From the NCBI RefSeq assembly GCF_033807575.1, contig NC_084719.1:868001-932000 (forward strand): DNA of 64,000 nucleotides, read 5' to 3'. Both the position numbers and the translations under genes were made by a program. This DNA is from Cydia pomonella (Eukaryota > Arthropoda > Insecta > Lepidoptera > Tortricidae). The number at the start of each line of letters is the position of its first letter. Positions within the stretch are counted from its first letter, which is position 1. Positions 52,119 to 63,077 of the stretch are shown piece after piece. The notes under the pieces are model-generated. The model saw nothing but the letters and a program-made list of their open reading frames with translations. It was not told the origin of the DNA and did not search any database.

Positions 52119-52386
52119 GGCCCGATTCGAAAAATGATTAAGACACGTTTAAGATCTTGCAAAGATCTTTGAAAGATCGATAGCTATATAATACCAATAT
52201 GGACGTTTATTTTGATTCCGCTGTGATCCCAATAAGATCTATCTACGATATTTCTAAGGTCAAAGTGACATTGGTTTCCCAAATCGAGCTGCTTCGGTCA
52301 ATTATACGACATACAAACGATACCTAAATGAGAACTTATCTAAACCTGAACTTATCGTTAGCGTATCTCATTCTTCGAGTAGGGCC
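52119..52386 (+). mobile_element. MITE-1 copy 3
   Basis: GGCCCGATTCGAAAAATGAT to TCTCATTCTTCGAGTAGGGCC, with ATTATACGACATACAAACGA inside. Same orientation as copy 1. Confidence 0.75.
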
Positions 52387-52970
52387 GATGGAGTTGATTT
52401 GATAGAGACAGGAGGTGGCCATGGGAACTCTGTTCTAAAACAACGCAAACAATAATAATTGTGTTTGGGGTTACTTATAGTTTGTTTTATTATTATTATA
52501 ACAATATAATTCTCTCGATGAGTATTAGTTGCTCTTGGAAATAAATGTACCGTCAGCGATAAAAGGTTGTACCAAAAATGAAAATTTTGCCAAAACCTAC
52601 TATGAAATGAAATGAATGAAGTTAAATTTGTTTGATCTCACTAGAAAAGCAATTATAACATAAAAACAACATAAAATGGCCACAATATCACAGGACATAA
52701 AAAAACTCCGCATGCATATTTTTACAGACACTTGAACGAGTGAAATAAATCGCGGAATGTGATAGCCGCATAAAGACAAAACGCCGTAAAACGAGGCCGA
52801 ACGTATTTTGTCAAAATCCGGCTTGTAGGTTTTACGACAGGGCGTAAACCGTGACAGCTGTCTTGCAAAAAAGTTTATACAAATGTGCGGGATATTGCAA
52901 CGAACTCGATCATATGGACTGGATACAATAACAGCTTCGACAGGAAAATATAACTAAGTATGTAATAATA
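52387..52970. other. No gene seen
   Basis: Nothing assigned. Confidence 0.5.
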
Positions 52971-52976
52971 ATATAA

Positions 52977-53321
52977 AGGTGGTTCGATTTCCATACAAAA
53001 AACGATTGCGTTTTATGAAGTCATTACACACTATTACTATATAAATATGTGCGCATCTATCTACTTTCGAATATTAGTTTGCGCTAAATTGATAGAAAAA
53101 CTATGTTTCATACAGAAACCACGCAAAAAACGTTATTTTGGTGTTACTTTGATAGAAAAATATAACGTGTTTTGCGTGATTTCTGTATGAAATATAGTTT
53201 TTCTATCAATTTAGCGCAAACTATTAGTCGAAAGTAGATAGATGTGCACATATTTATGTAGTAATAGTGTGATATGACTTCATAAAACGCAATTGTTTTT
53301 TGTATGGAAATCGAACCACCT
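52977..53321. mobile_element. Long foldback MITE with TAA duplication
   Basis: Nearly the whole 345 bp is a hairpin with arms of about 150 bases: AGGTGGTTCGATTTCCATAC to AACTATGTTTCATACAGAAA, mirrored by TTTCTGTATGAAATATAGTT to GTATGGAAATCGAACCACCT. TAA at 52974-52976 and 53322-53324. Few mismatches, so recent. PIF/Harbinger-type target. Confidence 0.8.
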
Positions 53322-53522
53322 TAAGCAAACGCGGATCGGTCCGCGCGATCTCGCCAACTACTACATAAACCCTAGATGTTTTCAATAGTGGCTTTTTGTG
53401 TTAAACCTTGTTTCAATAATTAATAGTGAATAATTAAACTAAAAAATAAATGATGGAAAATCCAATTGGTTTGCAATTTCTTTGAGGTTACCACGAAGCA
53501 AAGGTCTGCGTTTCGACTGTTT

Positions 53523-53722
53523 TGACGACCGGCCTATGAAGCTGATGGTCCCGGGTTCGAATCCCGGTAAGGTCTTTTATTTGTGTCATGAACACAGATA
53601 TTTATTCCTGAGTCATGGGTGTTTTCTATGTATATAAGTATGTATTTACCTATATACGTATATATATCGTCGCCTAGTACCCATAGTAGCGTTGCATAGT
53701 TTGAGGCTAGATTGTCCCCGGA
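53523..53722 (+). mobile_element. SINE-1 with box A deleted
   Basis: GACGACCGGCCTATGAAGC goes directly to TGATGGTCCCGGGTTCGAAT, omitting the GGTTTGGCCTAGTGGGTAGTG segment of the 2872 copy. The body (GTCATGAACACAGATATTTA, GTGTTTTCTATGTATATAAG, CGTCGCCTAGTACCC) follows. Confidence 0.65.
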
Positions 53723-53724
53723 TA

Positions 53725-54660
53725 TTTCGTTTTAAAAATACTTGGGCATAAAAACGGATACCATGCCGACTTTGCTCCGCACTGGATAAATTGTGCTCCA
53801 GCACCAGTTTTATACATTTTATCTATATCAAAACATCATAATTACTTTAGGTCTTAATTGATTAAATACATATTAAGTATTAACGCATGTTGTGTTTACC
53901 TATTATTGGATAGACACTTACTCATGTATTTTTGGGTTTTTATCTGTATTTTTTGTAGTGTTGTATCTGTTGGTAAACCTTAAATAAAAAAAAAATAATT
54001 ATAAATAAGTTTTACATCATGATGTATTAGTTTAGTAGTATTTGTTGTCGTAGTGTAGGTTTATTTTAAATGGGGAATCGGTGTATCTCAACTTGAATAC
54101 CAAAATATTTAAAAATAAATAAAAAATAATACTGATTAAATTTTGAATTGTGTAGCAAATTCTGACCAAAGTAGGTACATTTTACGGTAGCTTGAATGAG
54201 GCATATAACTGTCTGGCTATTTTCCTCCATAGGCGAAATACTTCTTAACCTACTTATTCTCGTGAAATATTTCTTAACCACTTCTCGAGAAAATTTGTGA
54301 GTATAACCGAAAAATATATGGATTTTCAGTCGACTTCTTTTTTTAATGGCTGAGTCATGGAGGTTCTCGACTTTCACGAGGTCAAAGGAAAACTAAAAGG
54401 TGTAATTTCAATATATGATACTATGAGAAATAAGCAGGATAGTTAAATATATCTAACCTATTGAAATTAAGGGTATTTTGAATCGAACCGTACGTTACCG
54501 TAATGCTAGCTAAATAATAGTGCAGATATAGAAGATCGTGAAGTTGGCATCATTAAAATTTTAGCACTTTATAAATTATGAAGCGAAGGAAAACATTCTT
54601 CCCTATTTTTATATGCTCTACTTTACAGGATGCATTTCGCAACTGATTATCGTGAAATTT
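53725..54660. other. No gene seen
   Basis: A 103-codon minus-strand frame at 54377-54066 has no domain. AT-rich otherwise. Confidence 0.45.
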
Positions 54661-54666
54661 TGTAGA

Positions 54667-55035
54667 TTTTTTTTTTAAATACTATGTCGGTGGCAAACAA
54701 GCATACGGCCCGCCTGATGGTAAGCAGTATCCGTAGCTTATGTACGCCTGCAACTCCAAAGGAGTTACATGCGCGTTGCCGACCCTAACCCCCTCCCGCC
54801 CCTCGTTGAGCTCTGCCAACCTTACTCACCGGCAGGAACACAACACTATGAGTAGGGTCTAGTGTTATTTGGCTGCGATTTTCTGTAAGGTGGTGGTACT
54901 TCCCCAGTTGGGCTCTGCTCTAGATCTGGAATGACATCCGCTGTGCTGTGCCCTTCCACACAGAGCGAGATGACATTCACAATGCCCATACCTCTCTTGT
55001 GGACGCAGTTTGAGGACGTACCCGGGTCCAACGTG
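54667..55035 (-). mobile_element. RP1 copy, longest in the window
   Basis: TTTTTTTTTAAATACTATGTCGG at the A-tail side, then CATACGGCCCGCCTGATGG, AACACAACACTATGAGTAGG, GTACTTCCCCAGTTGGGCTC, and beyond the other copies: GAGCGAGATGACATTCACAA, CTTGTGGACGCAGTTTGAGG. Minus-strand frames of 61-66 codons are pieces of the element, not genes. Confidence 0.65.
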
Positions 55036-55450
55036 TCGATTCAGGAAAAAAAATTTCGGAGCCATGGGTGTTTACAGCTTACATAGAAACTATTTAAATT
55101 ATTGTTTACCAAGACTTTGTTGAATCGAATTAAGCGTCTATACATTTCTCAGTTCAATGGTTTATTGAGGCGAGGTGATCCTGGTTATATATACGCGACC
55201 ACGTTATTATAGGGAGCGATGTTTAGAGGTTTTTACTCCGAATTGGAAAGTGTTGCAAGGGTTAACTTAAACGAGATTCTTTATGTCCTTTATGGTACAC
55301 GTAGTACATAACGGGTTACCGTAGTTAAGCTTTATGGAGCGGCTGGCGCTTTATTAATATACATATATTTTAAGTTTTAAAACCGAAGTAATAGCTTACA
55401 TAAAATTAGTACAGGTCCCCTCCGTAACTGAGATGAATTTGGAGATATCT
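55036..55450. other. No gene seen
   Basis: Nothing assigned. Confidence 0.5.
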
Positions 55451-55459
55451 CACAGTTAA

Positions 55460-56280
55460 AATAAATAAGTATTATAGGATATTATTACACAAATTGCAAG
55501 CTGAGAAGATCAGCTTCAAACCAGCATTGCCTATCCACAATGAGTTTTTCTACCCACCACCCCAATGCCTAAAGTCCCGAAGTCCTGCGTATGCTGCTGC
55601 TCAAACTCTAAATGATGTGACTGAAGCCTGGAAAACTGGTCCATTACCACTGCTTCTGCTGGCTCTCACGTAGAAACCATAGACCCGACTTCTAAACCAT
55701 TAGGATTCAACCTCCCCCGGAGATTGTGGTGTCACTTAAATAGACTGAGAACGGGTCACGGTCACTGCAATTACTTTCTGCATAAATGGGGGTGGAAAGA
55801 CTCTGCAATGTGCGAGTGTGACGAAGAAGTCCAGACTATGGAGCATATAATTCAGCGATGCCCTCTGCACTCATACTCGGGACCAGCAGAGGACTGCTGC
55901 GCCTAACACCCGACGCAATTGCGTGGCTGAATGCTCTGAATATTGACATTAAATTTAAATTTTAATTGTAATGTAATTTTTATTCTGTGATATATCTATG
56001 TAACTGCCTATTTTTTTGTATAAGCCATACGATTAAATAAATTACACAAATTGACTAAGTCCCACAGTAAGCAAAATAAGGTTTATGTTGAGGGTACTTA
56101 GGCAACGATATATATACATATAATATATACATATTTATAAATACTTAAATACATAGAAAACACCCATGACTCAGGAACATCCATGCTCATCACACGAATA
56201 AATGCCCTTACCAGGATTTGAACCCAGTAACATTGACTTCATAGGCAGGGTCACTACCCACTAAGCCAGCCGGGTCGTAA
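55460..56280 (-). mobile_element. SINE-1 split by a LINE
   Basis: The 3' end AATAAGTATTATAGGATATT, ATTACACAAATTG lies at 55463-55496. The rest resumes at 56041 with ATTACACAAATTGACTAAGT and runs through TTACCAGGATTTGAACCCAG to the head CACTACCCACTAAGCCAGCC. Head and body otherwise complete. Confidence 0.8.
55497..56040 (+). mobile_element. 5'-truncated LINE inside SINE-1
   Basis: 544 bp flanked by a perfect 13-bp duplication ATTACACAAATTG (55484-55496 and 56041-56053). Frame GFNLPRRLWCHLNRLRTGHG, CNYFLHKWGWKDSAMCECD, EEVQTMEHIIQRCPLHSY, then a frame change before LTPDAIAWLNAL. The C-x-C...H....C pattern after LNR-RTG-G is the C-terminal zinc-knuckle region of a non-LTR element. Ends GATTAAATAA. 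Confidence 0.85.
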
Positions 56281-56337
56281 AAAATCCGTAAAGTCATGAT
56301 AACCATGGACAGTAGCTACTGTTCTAGCTGTGTACTG

Positions 56338-56405
56338 TTTGACGTTCTAGCATAAATTGTCCTTTAAGAGAAGATAGCTATATTCTCTCAAAGGACGATT
56401 TAGCA
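56338..56405. repeat. Small foldback
   Basis: GCATAAATTGTCCTTTAAGAG and CTCTCAAAGGACGATTTAGC are inverted with four mismatches around GAAGATAGCTATATT. Confidence 0.5.
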
Positions 56406-56510
56406 CCGACACTTTGTTTTCTATGACAGGTGACCGGTGATCACGTAATGCTTTCTAAATGAAACTAAGTGGATGCCTCGGCCCAGACCCGGACCCTTCT
56501 AACGTGAGTA
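56395..56510 (-). repeat. Half-copy of the 16879 MITE
   Basis: GTTTTCTATGACAGGTGACC, GGTGATCACGTAATG and GCCTCGGCCCAGACCCGGAC, CTTCTAAC match the 16879 element in reverse. Confidence 0.5.
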
Positions 56511-56660
56511 ATCCTTAAGACGGAAATGACTAAAAAGTGTAGAATACCTATTATTTTTGTATCGGCCTCCTATGAGGCCTACTAGGCTATCCTAGTAGGT
56601 AATAGATCCAATAGGTCAAGGAGGTAAATAACTCAAATTCTGGTTACGATAATTGTCAGA

Positions 56661-56847
56661 ACCCCTAGTGTAAATTTATTCGATAGCGTAACGTGACGTT
56701 CGTGTTTACGTTAAGTCTCATGTTCTATGGGATTTAGAAACAGCGCGCCAAGCGGGACGTTTTGGAAACTCATAATCCCATACAAAATGAGACTTAACGC
56801 AAACGCGTACGTCACGTCACGCTATCGAATAAATTTACACTAGGGGT
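56661..56847. mobile_element. Foldback MITE
   Basis: ACCCCTAGTGTAAATTTATT, CGATAGCGTAACGTGACG and the mirrored CGTCACGCTATCGAATAAA, TTTACACTAGGGGT pair over about 65 bases per arm (AACGTTAAGTCTCAT and ATGAGACTTAACG continue). Centre GCGCGCCAAGCGGGACG. No clear duplication. Confidence 0.7.
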
Positions 56848-57200
56848 ACCGATCAACATTTTGTTAGGCGATTAAAATAGACAGTATATATCTTTTTATA
56901 TTTTTTTTACAATAAGTAAGTATATTAGGATGTTTTGAAAATTCGATATATTTTTAATCTTTTGGGGTTGTCTTATGTAGGTTATTGTTTTGTTAAAGTT
57001 TTACTCCCACAGTTCCGATCACTGTTAATTAGCTAATAAATTAAAGCTATTGTTAAAAAGCATTGATAGGTATAAATATAAAAAGACTCGGTTAGCATAT
57101 AATAGTAGGTACTTTGTGCAACGAGGGGGGTAAGGGAAATTTTGGATACAAGTGAATTAAAAACCCGAGTTTGCAATATTCTTACCCCCGGAGTTACACA
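56848..57200. other. No gene seen
   Basis: Nothing assigned. Confidence 0.5.
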
Positions 57201-57205
57201 CAATG

Positions 57206-57638
57206 TTTCTCATCACACTTGGGAAGAAAAATTAAATTTTAAGCGAAATAATTCTTAAATTCGGTGAAATACAAACATTCGTCCGCCATCTTGTAATTTC
57301 TTGGCAAGTGAGGCATCGAAGGCACAGACCTATTCGGCATTCAGCCACGATTGAAAATTATGTAAAAATATTTTAAACGGCTGTTAAATTAATCAAATTA
57401 AATAATTTTAAGCATAAACAAAAATATTAAATTATAAACGTCAGTATTTTAAAAGTAAAACTCATTTATGCTACTTGGTTTGTATGAATAAACGACATAA
57501 TTTAAAAAAAAAGCTATAACTCCCTAGGGAGTTATACCTCTTTTTTTCACAATCCATAACTCCCGCGGCAACAAAATAGGCATTTGTTCAGTACACCTGC
57601 ATGTAATAAGATCTTTTTCGAGCAAGTGTGATGAAAAA
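57206..57638. mobile_element. Putative MITE with TTTCATCACACTTG ends
   Basis: TTTCTCATCACACTTGGGAAG and CGAGCAAGTGTGATGAAAAA form inverted ends around 390 AT-rich bases that include the palindrome AACTCCCTAGGGAGTT. Confidence 0.55.
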
Positions 57639-57639
57639 A

Positions 57640-58040
57640 TATTTAATTGTATTTCAATCATTTAAAAGGATCGCCTATTCCTGGACTAAGACCATGCAAT
57701 TTTAAAATGTATAAATTTAGTTCTGACTATATTATCTGTAATTGTTATTACGTCGGACACCTATTCTAAATTCTAGACTAGCATAAGCCTAGTTATGGAA
57801 CTAACAAGTCGTAAGTCTGTCCTGATGCGTTCTGCTCGTTAGATGTTTGTTGTCTCTTATAACTTCGCAGTCAAAGGAAGGGGCTTAACTGCATAAGTTT
57901 GCAGGCGTCTAACTTTCAAGACTCAAGTCTTGAGCATACTCTGATTGCTTTGTTCCAGATATGTGGTCAAATAGGTTAAATTATTAACGACTACTGTTTA
58001 ACTCATATTCCCGTTGTGAAAAAGTTAAATAGACCTTATT
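57640..58040. other. No gene seen
   Basis: Nothing assigned. Confidence 0.5.
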
Positions 58041-58044
58041 GGGT

Positions 58045-58609
58045 TTAGTCCTCAAGTTGGTATTTGGCTGAACCATCCCATAGATGTGAACAGTATTCCA
58101 AACACGATCGGACTTGTACTTGGTAAAGGTCGAGCAGCTGGCTAGGTGTAAAATACTGCCTCACCTTGTTGAGGATGCCCAGCTTTTTTGCTGCTAACTG
58201 TGCTTTCGAGTCGATATGCGGGCCGAAGTTGAGTTTCGAAGTCGAGATTCCAAGAAGCTCAAGATGGTCGGTTATCGGAAGGGATACATCTCGGAAAGTA
58301 GGGCTTAGATTGGACTGGCCTCCGTTTAGCGGAGATAAGACATGCCTGGGTCTTACTAGCATTGAACGAGACCAAATTGGCTTCATCCCAATCGGACACT
58401 GCCTTCAGTGACACGTTCATGCGTTCGACCATAGCCTCTCTGAGTGACTGTATTTGGGCTCCACTAGCTCGTGAATTGGGTATGTAGCTTTCAACAACCG
58501 TATTGTCATCTGCATATCCGAACGTACCTGGTTTCAGCAGGTATATGTGTAGCAGGAAAAGCGTCGCTGAAAGCACGGACCCTTGAGGGACTCCCGCATT
58601 GATTGCCAA
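58045..58609 (-). pseudogene. LINE reverse transcriptase fragment, frameshifted
   Basis: Minus strand. The first frame (58609-58259) has AGVPQGSVLSATLFLLHIYL (RT domain 4, residues 5-24) and YADD at residues 32-35, then WDEANLVSFNASKTQACLIS. Near 58305 it shifts to the frame with FRDVSLPITDHLELLGISTS, SKAQLAAKKLGILNKVRQYF and RSCLEYCSHLWDGSAKYQLE. About 190 residues of a Jockey-like RT remain, both ends lost. One frameshift makes it inactive. It is a different family from the LINEs at 29.9 and 36 kb. Confidence 0.8.
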
Positions 58610-58792
58610 TCACATACATATATTGTTATGTTTTTCATGTTGTAGTTTATTATGTTTTTCAGTTGTAAAATAGTTTGTAATTAAATTCTCTTACTTTCCT
58701 TCTTGCACCATTTTTATTACTTCTCTGTTTAGCCCTATGGTTGACTGGGGGAGAATGCTTTTAAACATTAGATCCGCCAGTTGTACTTTTTA

Positions 58793-59462
58793 GGGTTCCG
58801 TAGCCAAATGGCATAAAACGGAACCCTTATAGTTTCGCCATGTCCGTCTGTCTGTCTGTCCGAGGCTTTGCTCCGTGGTCGTTTGTGCTAGAAAGCTGAA
58901 ATTTGGCATGGATATATAAATCAATAAAGCCGACAAAGTCGTACAATAAAATCTAAAAAAAAATTTTTTTAGGGTACCTCCCCTACACGTAAAGTGGGGG
59001 TGAAATTTTTTTTTCGCTTCAACCCTAGAGTGTGGGGTATCGTTGGAAAGGTCTTTCAAAACGATTTTTTGATAAAGTTAATATATTCGGAGATAATCGC
59101 TCCGAATGAAAAAAAAAAATGTGTCCCCCCCCCTCTAACTTTTGAACCATAGGTCCAAAAAATATGAAAAAAATCGTGGAAGTAGAGCTTAAGAAAAACA
59201 TTAAATGAAAACTATAGCGAACATGATCAGTTTAGCTGTTTTTGAGTTATCGCAAAAAGTTTTCCCTTCATAGTAAAAATACTTATTTTAATTAGGTACT
59301 GATGATTATGCAAATTTGCCTATTTGTTTAACTCAGGTGAAAGGTACCGTTTTATCCCTTGGTTAACAATTTACTATACTTTAAGCTCCAGTTTAGCTTA
59401 TTGTGACGGAAGAGTTACTACGGAACCCTACACTGAGCGTGGCCCGACATGCTCTTGGCCGG
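58793..59462 (+). mobile_element. GTTCCG-B copy 3
   Basis: GGGTTCCGTAGCCAAATGGC, fold-back CGGAACCC, short CTGT run, GAGGCTTTGCTCCGTGGTCG, end TACACTGAGCGTGGCCCGAC, ATGCTCTTGGCCGG. TTA flanks both sides (58790-58792 and 59463-59465). It is very similar over its length to the reverse complement of 14539-15270. Confidence 0.85.
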
Positions 59463-59465
59463 TTA

Positions 59466-59505
59466 TTTGTATTTTGTGCAATAAAGTTTAAATAAATAAA
59501 AGAAG
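59466..59505 (+). repeat. Retroposon 3' tail
   Basis: TTGTATTTTGTGCAATAAAG and TTTAAATAAATAAAAG, as at 7690-7725. The GTTCCG-B copy seems to have inserted in or beside it. Confidence 0.45.
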
Positions 59506-59510
59506 AATCA

Positions 59511-59880
59511 TTCAAAATTCAAAATTCAAAAATTTATTCTGCAAGTAGGCCTCAAGGTCTCTTTTACAAGTCAGTACAACATTATAGTAACCTCATATAG
59601 TGACATAAAAATACATAACAACATTTATAAATACAACAGCCAGCATATGACGAAGATAGATTTAGTTATGTAGGTCATAAGGTTACGAGTAGTATGCGAG
59701 ATCTAATCAAAGGCGATGCGCCGGAATTGTTAATAAGTCCAGATCTAGTCAGACTGGTAATTAATCGTTGTCCGACTCCATTATCCTCCAAATGAAGAGA
59801 GCCACATATGTAACAAACATGGTTTGTGATATCTGATAAATAAATATTTATGTCCGCCATAGAATCAATGTCAATGTGCA
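59511..59880 (-). mobile_element. Non-LTR 3' end with TTTTGAAT tandem tail
   Basis: Minus strand ends GCAGAATAAATTTTTGAAT plus further TTTTGAAT units. Upstream minus-strand pieces (SGLINNSGASPLIRSRI, CYICGSLHLEDNGVGQRLI) may be C-terminal coding remnants. Confidence 0.55.
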
Positions 59881-59989
59881 GTAAGTTTAGAAAACGGAGT
59901 TTTCAAAACGTCAGCGTTGGCGCCGACTGAGGTTATAATTGTTTTAGGTTCTAAGTCCAGTATGGTATCATTTTCAACTAAATCAAAGA

Positions 59990-60200
59990 TACGTAGATTT
60001 CGTCTAAATCGGTTGAGCAGAAATTAATTCCCCATACAAACATACTGCTCCTATTTCACTTTTAAGGGATTTTTTTGGAATAAAAACTATTATTTTTTCT
60101 TTCCCAGGAATCAGTCCATCTCTATGCCAACTTTTAACTAAATTGGTGAAACGATTTTAGCGTGAAGAGGAATTTAAAAAAGTTTTTATCATATTTTATA
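59990..60200 (+). repeat. Interspersed repeat fragment
   Basis: AAATCGGTTGAGCAGAAATT, CCCCATACAAACATACTGCT, CCATCTCTATGCCAACTTTT, GTGAAACGATTTTAGCGTG. Related, on the other strand, to 47440-47500. Confidence 0.45.
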
Positions 60201-60483
60201 TGGTTTTACTACGGAATGGTATCAATATGTTACCATAAATGAATTCGGCAACTCTGATTTATACGAAAACGATATCAAACTTGGCCTTGTAGCTTAAATG
60301 ATACAGATATCAAGATATAGTTGAGAGCCCACTCCTTAAAAATTTACATCATAAATCTTGATGGCTCCACTTTTTAAATCCATCCTAAGGGCGAATCCTG
60401 CAAAAGAAAATTTTTCGTTCACGCAACGCCGTATTTTAAGACCTTCGACTAATAGAGGTACAAACGTAAACATGTTGAGGGTA

Positions 60484-60746
60484 AATAATAAATAAATATT
60501 ATAGGACATTATTACACAAATTGACTAAGCCCCACAGTAAGCTCAATAAGGCTTGTCTTGTAGGTACCTAGACAACGATATATATAATATGTTATAATTA
60601 TAAATACTTAAATACATATAAACACCCATGACTCAGAAACAAATATCTGTGTTCATCACACAAATATATGCTCTTACCACGATTTGAACCCGGGACCATC
60701 AGCTTCATAGGCAGGGTCACTACCCACTAGGCCAGATCGGTCGTCA
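60484..60746 (-). mobile_element. SINE-1, near full length
   Basis: Complete order from the 3' end (TATTATAGGACATTATTACA) to box B (GGATTTGAACCCGGG in reverse: ACGATTTGAACCCGGGACC) and box A (CCCACTAGGCCAGATCGG). AGGGTA at 60478-60483 and 60747-60752 is a likely 6-bp duplication. Length is 263 bp; used here as the family reference. Confidence 0.8.
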
Positions 60747-60754
60747 AGGGTAGT

Positions 60755-61285
60755 TTCAGAAGTCGCAGTTCACACTATAACTGGAATAAATTAGTAATTG
60801 TTACACACAACACTTATTAAAATTCACTCTGAATGAAACTTTTCGGTCAAAACAGAGTTTCGACGCAGTTTACAATAAACTGAATAGAGAAAATAAATCG
60901 ATACACACGTCGTATTCAACATATTACTCGTATTTTGTTAACAAAAATTAATTCTGTTTAATGGCGATACAATTAATCGGAATTACACACAAATTAATAC
61001 GTTATGAATTGAAATTATTTACCTTCATTAAATTACATGTTTGAATTTTAATATTATTAAAGAATAATATTACATTTCAATTTAACTTAGTGTATTATTT
61101 TTGTTTTGTTAACCTATTATGCATATTGCATATTCAAATTACATGTGTCCCTTTTAAAACTACGACGGTTGCAACCAAGCGTACGGCCTGGGTGTTGATG
61201 GCTAATTGAGATATATTCCCACATCTCCCCGTCACACGTGACCTCATACATGAGGCGGGGACAAAATGGAATGATTTATATGAAT
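60755..61285. other. No gene seen
   Basis: AT-rich. 61155-61205 (ACGACGGTTGCAACCAAGCG, TACGGCCTGGGTGTTGATGG) is a degenerate RP1 end. Confidence 0.45.
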
Positions 61286-61290
61286 ACACG

Positions 61291-61682
61291 TATTCCCATT
61301 TGTGCCCGGTGGCAAGGCTTGGAAAACGGTTTATAAATAAACCGGTAAATTTCCAAACTGTTATCATGTACTTGGCACAAAACCTTTTAATTTCTGTTTC
61401 GCTCGAAAAACCATTATTTTTAAACCGGTTTTTATGAGAATAGTTTTTGTCTAATTAACCGGTTTAGAGCAATAAAAATCGGTTTCTTCCTATGTCGGTC
61501 GGCCACGCCACCAGGCCGGCCGGCCGTTTCGCCGCTCGTCGAATAAACCGGTTTTTTAGGTTACAATAAAGTTCTTAAAACGTTCTTATAAAAGTTTGGA
61601 GGAAATCCGATATAAACCGTTATTTACCGGTATTTTATAAACCGGTTCCGAGCCTTGCCCAGCGGGGACAAATGAGAATAAA
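61291..61682. mobile_element. Foldback element with four AACCGGTT palindromes
   Basis: Ends TATTCCCATTTGTGCCCGG, TGGCAAGGCTTGGAAAACGG and, mirrored, CCGGTTCCGAGCCTTGCCC, AGCGGGGACAAATGAGAATA pair over about 50 bases. Exact AACCGGTT occurs at 61423, 61457, 61546 and 61640, with several one-mismatch relatives (ACCGGTAAAT, ATCGGTTT, AAACCGTT). A GC-rich GGCCGGCCGGCCG core lies at 61515. No coding frame. Superfamily unknown. Confidence 0.65.
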
Positions 61683-61874
61683 TTCTAATTGACGATAATA
61701 GGTATCTTGTTTCTATTTGTAAGGTCACTTACCTTCTTACATAGGTATTGCTGTATAAGAAGCGTAATGTATTTTACAGTACATATGGTGCTACTTTATA
61801 GCACTAGTGCGAAAATTAGCATATTACGTTACTGTGTCGAACATTTAAAGGGCCATATGTACTGTAAAACGTTG

Positions 61875-61993
61875 TACGATACATGTGCGAATAGGCAATT
61901 CGCAACTCGTGTCGATTTAAAACACTCTCTTCGGTCGTGTTTTAATTTATCGCCACTCGTTTCGAATTTCCTATTTTTCGCACTTGTATCGTA
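61875..61993. mobile_element. Foldback MITE with TACGATAC ends
   Basis: TACGATACATGTGCGAATAGG and the mirrored ATTTTTCGCACTTGTATCGTA, plus GTCGATTTAAAACAC and GTGTTTTAATTTATCGCC, fold almost completely. Identical right half at 46640-46740. Confidence 0.7.
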
Positions 61994-61994
61994 A

Positions 61995-62315
61995 TGTACT
62001 AATTTATAGTCGTTAGGAATACATGAATAAATTAATGATAATGAATTATTATTATCATATTTATAGAAGGTCAACAACCCCGATAAAGATTACTTGATTC
62101 TTACATCTGCCTTTGTGTTTGTAACTCCTATTAATGCTGATTATGTTACTATTCGTTTTTCTTTTGCTTGCGTATTTTAGTCAACTTTGTTTTATGGTTT
62201 TCATGATCGAAAACGAATTGAGATTATGAGATTCATCTTATTATTATGTTTGTCAAATCTGTCATTGAATTTGATATGTGACCTCGCTCTGCATTTTCTA
62301 TTGCATGTACAACGG
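61995..62315. other. No gene seen
   Basis: Nothing assigned. Confidence 0.45.
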
Positions 62316-62319
62316 GTAG

Positions 62320-62650
62320 TGATCCGAGGAATTTTTCCGATTAATTTCTGCCGCTTCTTTTCGCCATCGCCCTACGCGACAACATTTCCATCCTCACCAC
62401 TTAGATGGTTAGCAGTCCTCAGTTGTCCATTTCTCTAGAAACTTCCAACTTCGCACAGCTAAACTGTGGAATGAACTGTCGTCTGAGGTATTTATAGACC
62501 GATACGACCTTCAAACCTTCAAGAAAATCGCGTAATCCCATCTTAAATTCCGGCAACGCACTGACAACCCCGGTGTTGCGGGCGGCGGCAATCGCTTACC
62601 ATCAGGTGATCCGTCAGCTCGTTTGCCTCTTGTATAATAAAAAAAAGTTT
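62320..62650 (+). mobile_element. Non-LTR 3' end with C-terminal coding remnant
   Basis: Frame HPHHLDGWQSSVVHFSRNF, QLRTAKLWNELSSEVFIDRY, DLQTFKKIA and stop, then TCGCTTACCATCAGGTGATC, AGCTCGTTTGCCTCTTGTAT and poly(A) at 62640. The AKLWNELS.EVF motif is the standard C-terminal end of a CR1/Jockey-like protein. 5'-truncated. Confidence 0.7.
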
Positions 62651-62654
62651 TTAA

Positions 62655-63065
62655 ATCTAAATCGAGCTCTTTCACTCAGCTTATTTTTTACACTAAAATT
62701 AAAATAATGATTAGAATTAAAGATTAGGTCAATTTAATGTACAGTATTGTGACTAGTCACATTATATCATTATTTAGTAGGTATTCCAACCAGAGCTTAA
62801 TCTTGACAAACATGCCTTATACTTACTTTAATTGACCTTAGCTATCGAATCTACAAAACAATTTACACGGCATCTACGAAACTTTGGCAAATAACTCGCA
62901 CTCGACCCAAAAGTTGTCATGTCATAAAAAAACTATTAAACTTCGAGCAGTATCAGCTGGGATTGTTTACTAGAGAGTCTCAGGAGGCCACAGTTGGGAC
63001 TTTCGGTCCATGTAGCGATAAAGCAGATGACTTTTTTGATATTGATTAAGTTTGGTGACGAAAAC
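62655..63065. other. No gene seen
   Basis: AT-rich; nothing assigned. Confidence 0.5.
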
Positions 63066-63077
63066 AGTTAGTCATTC

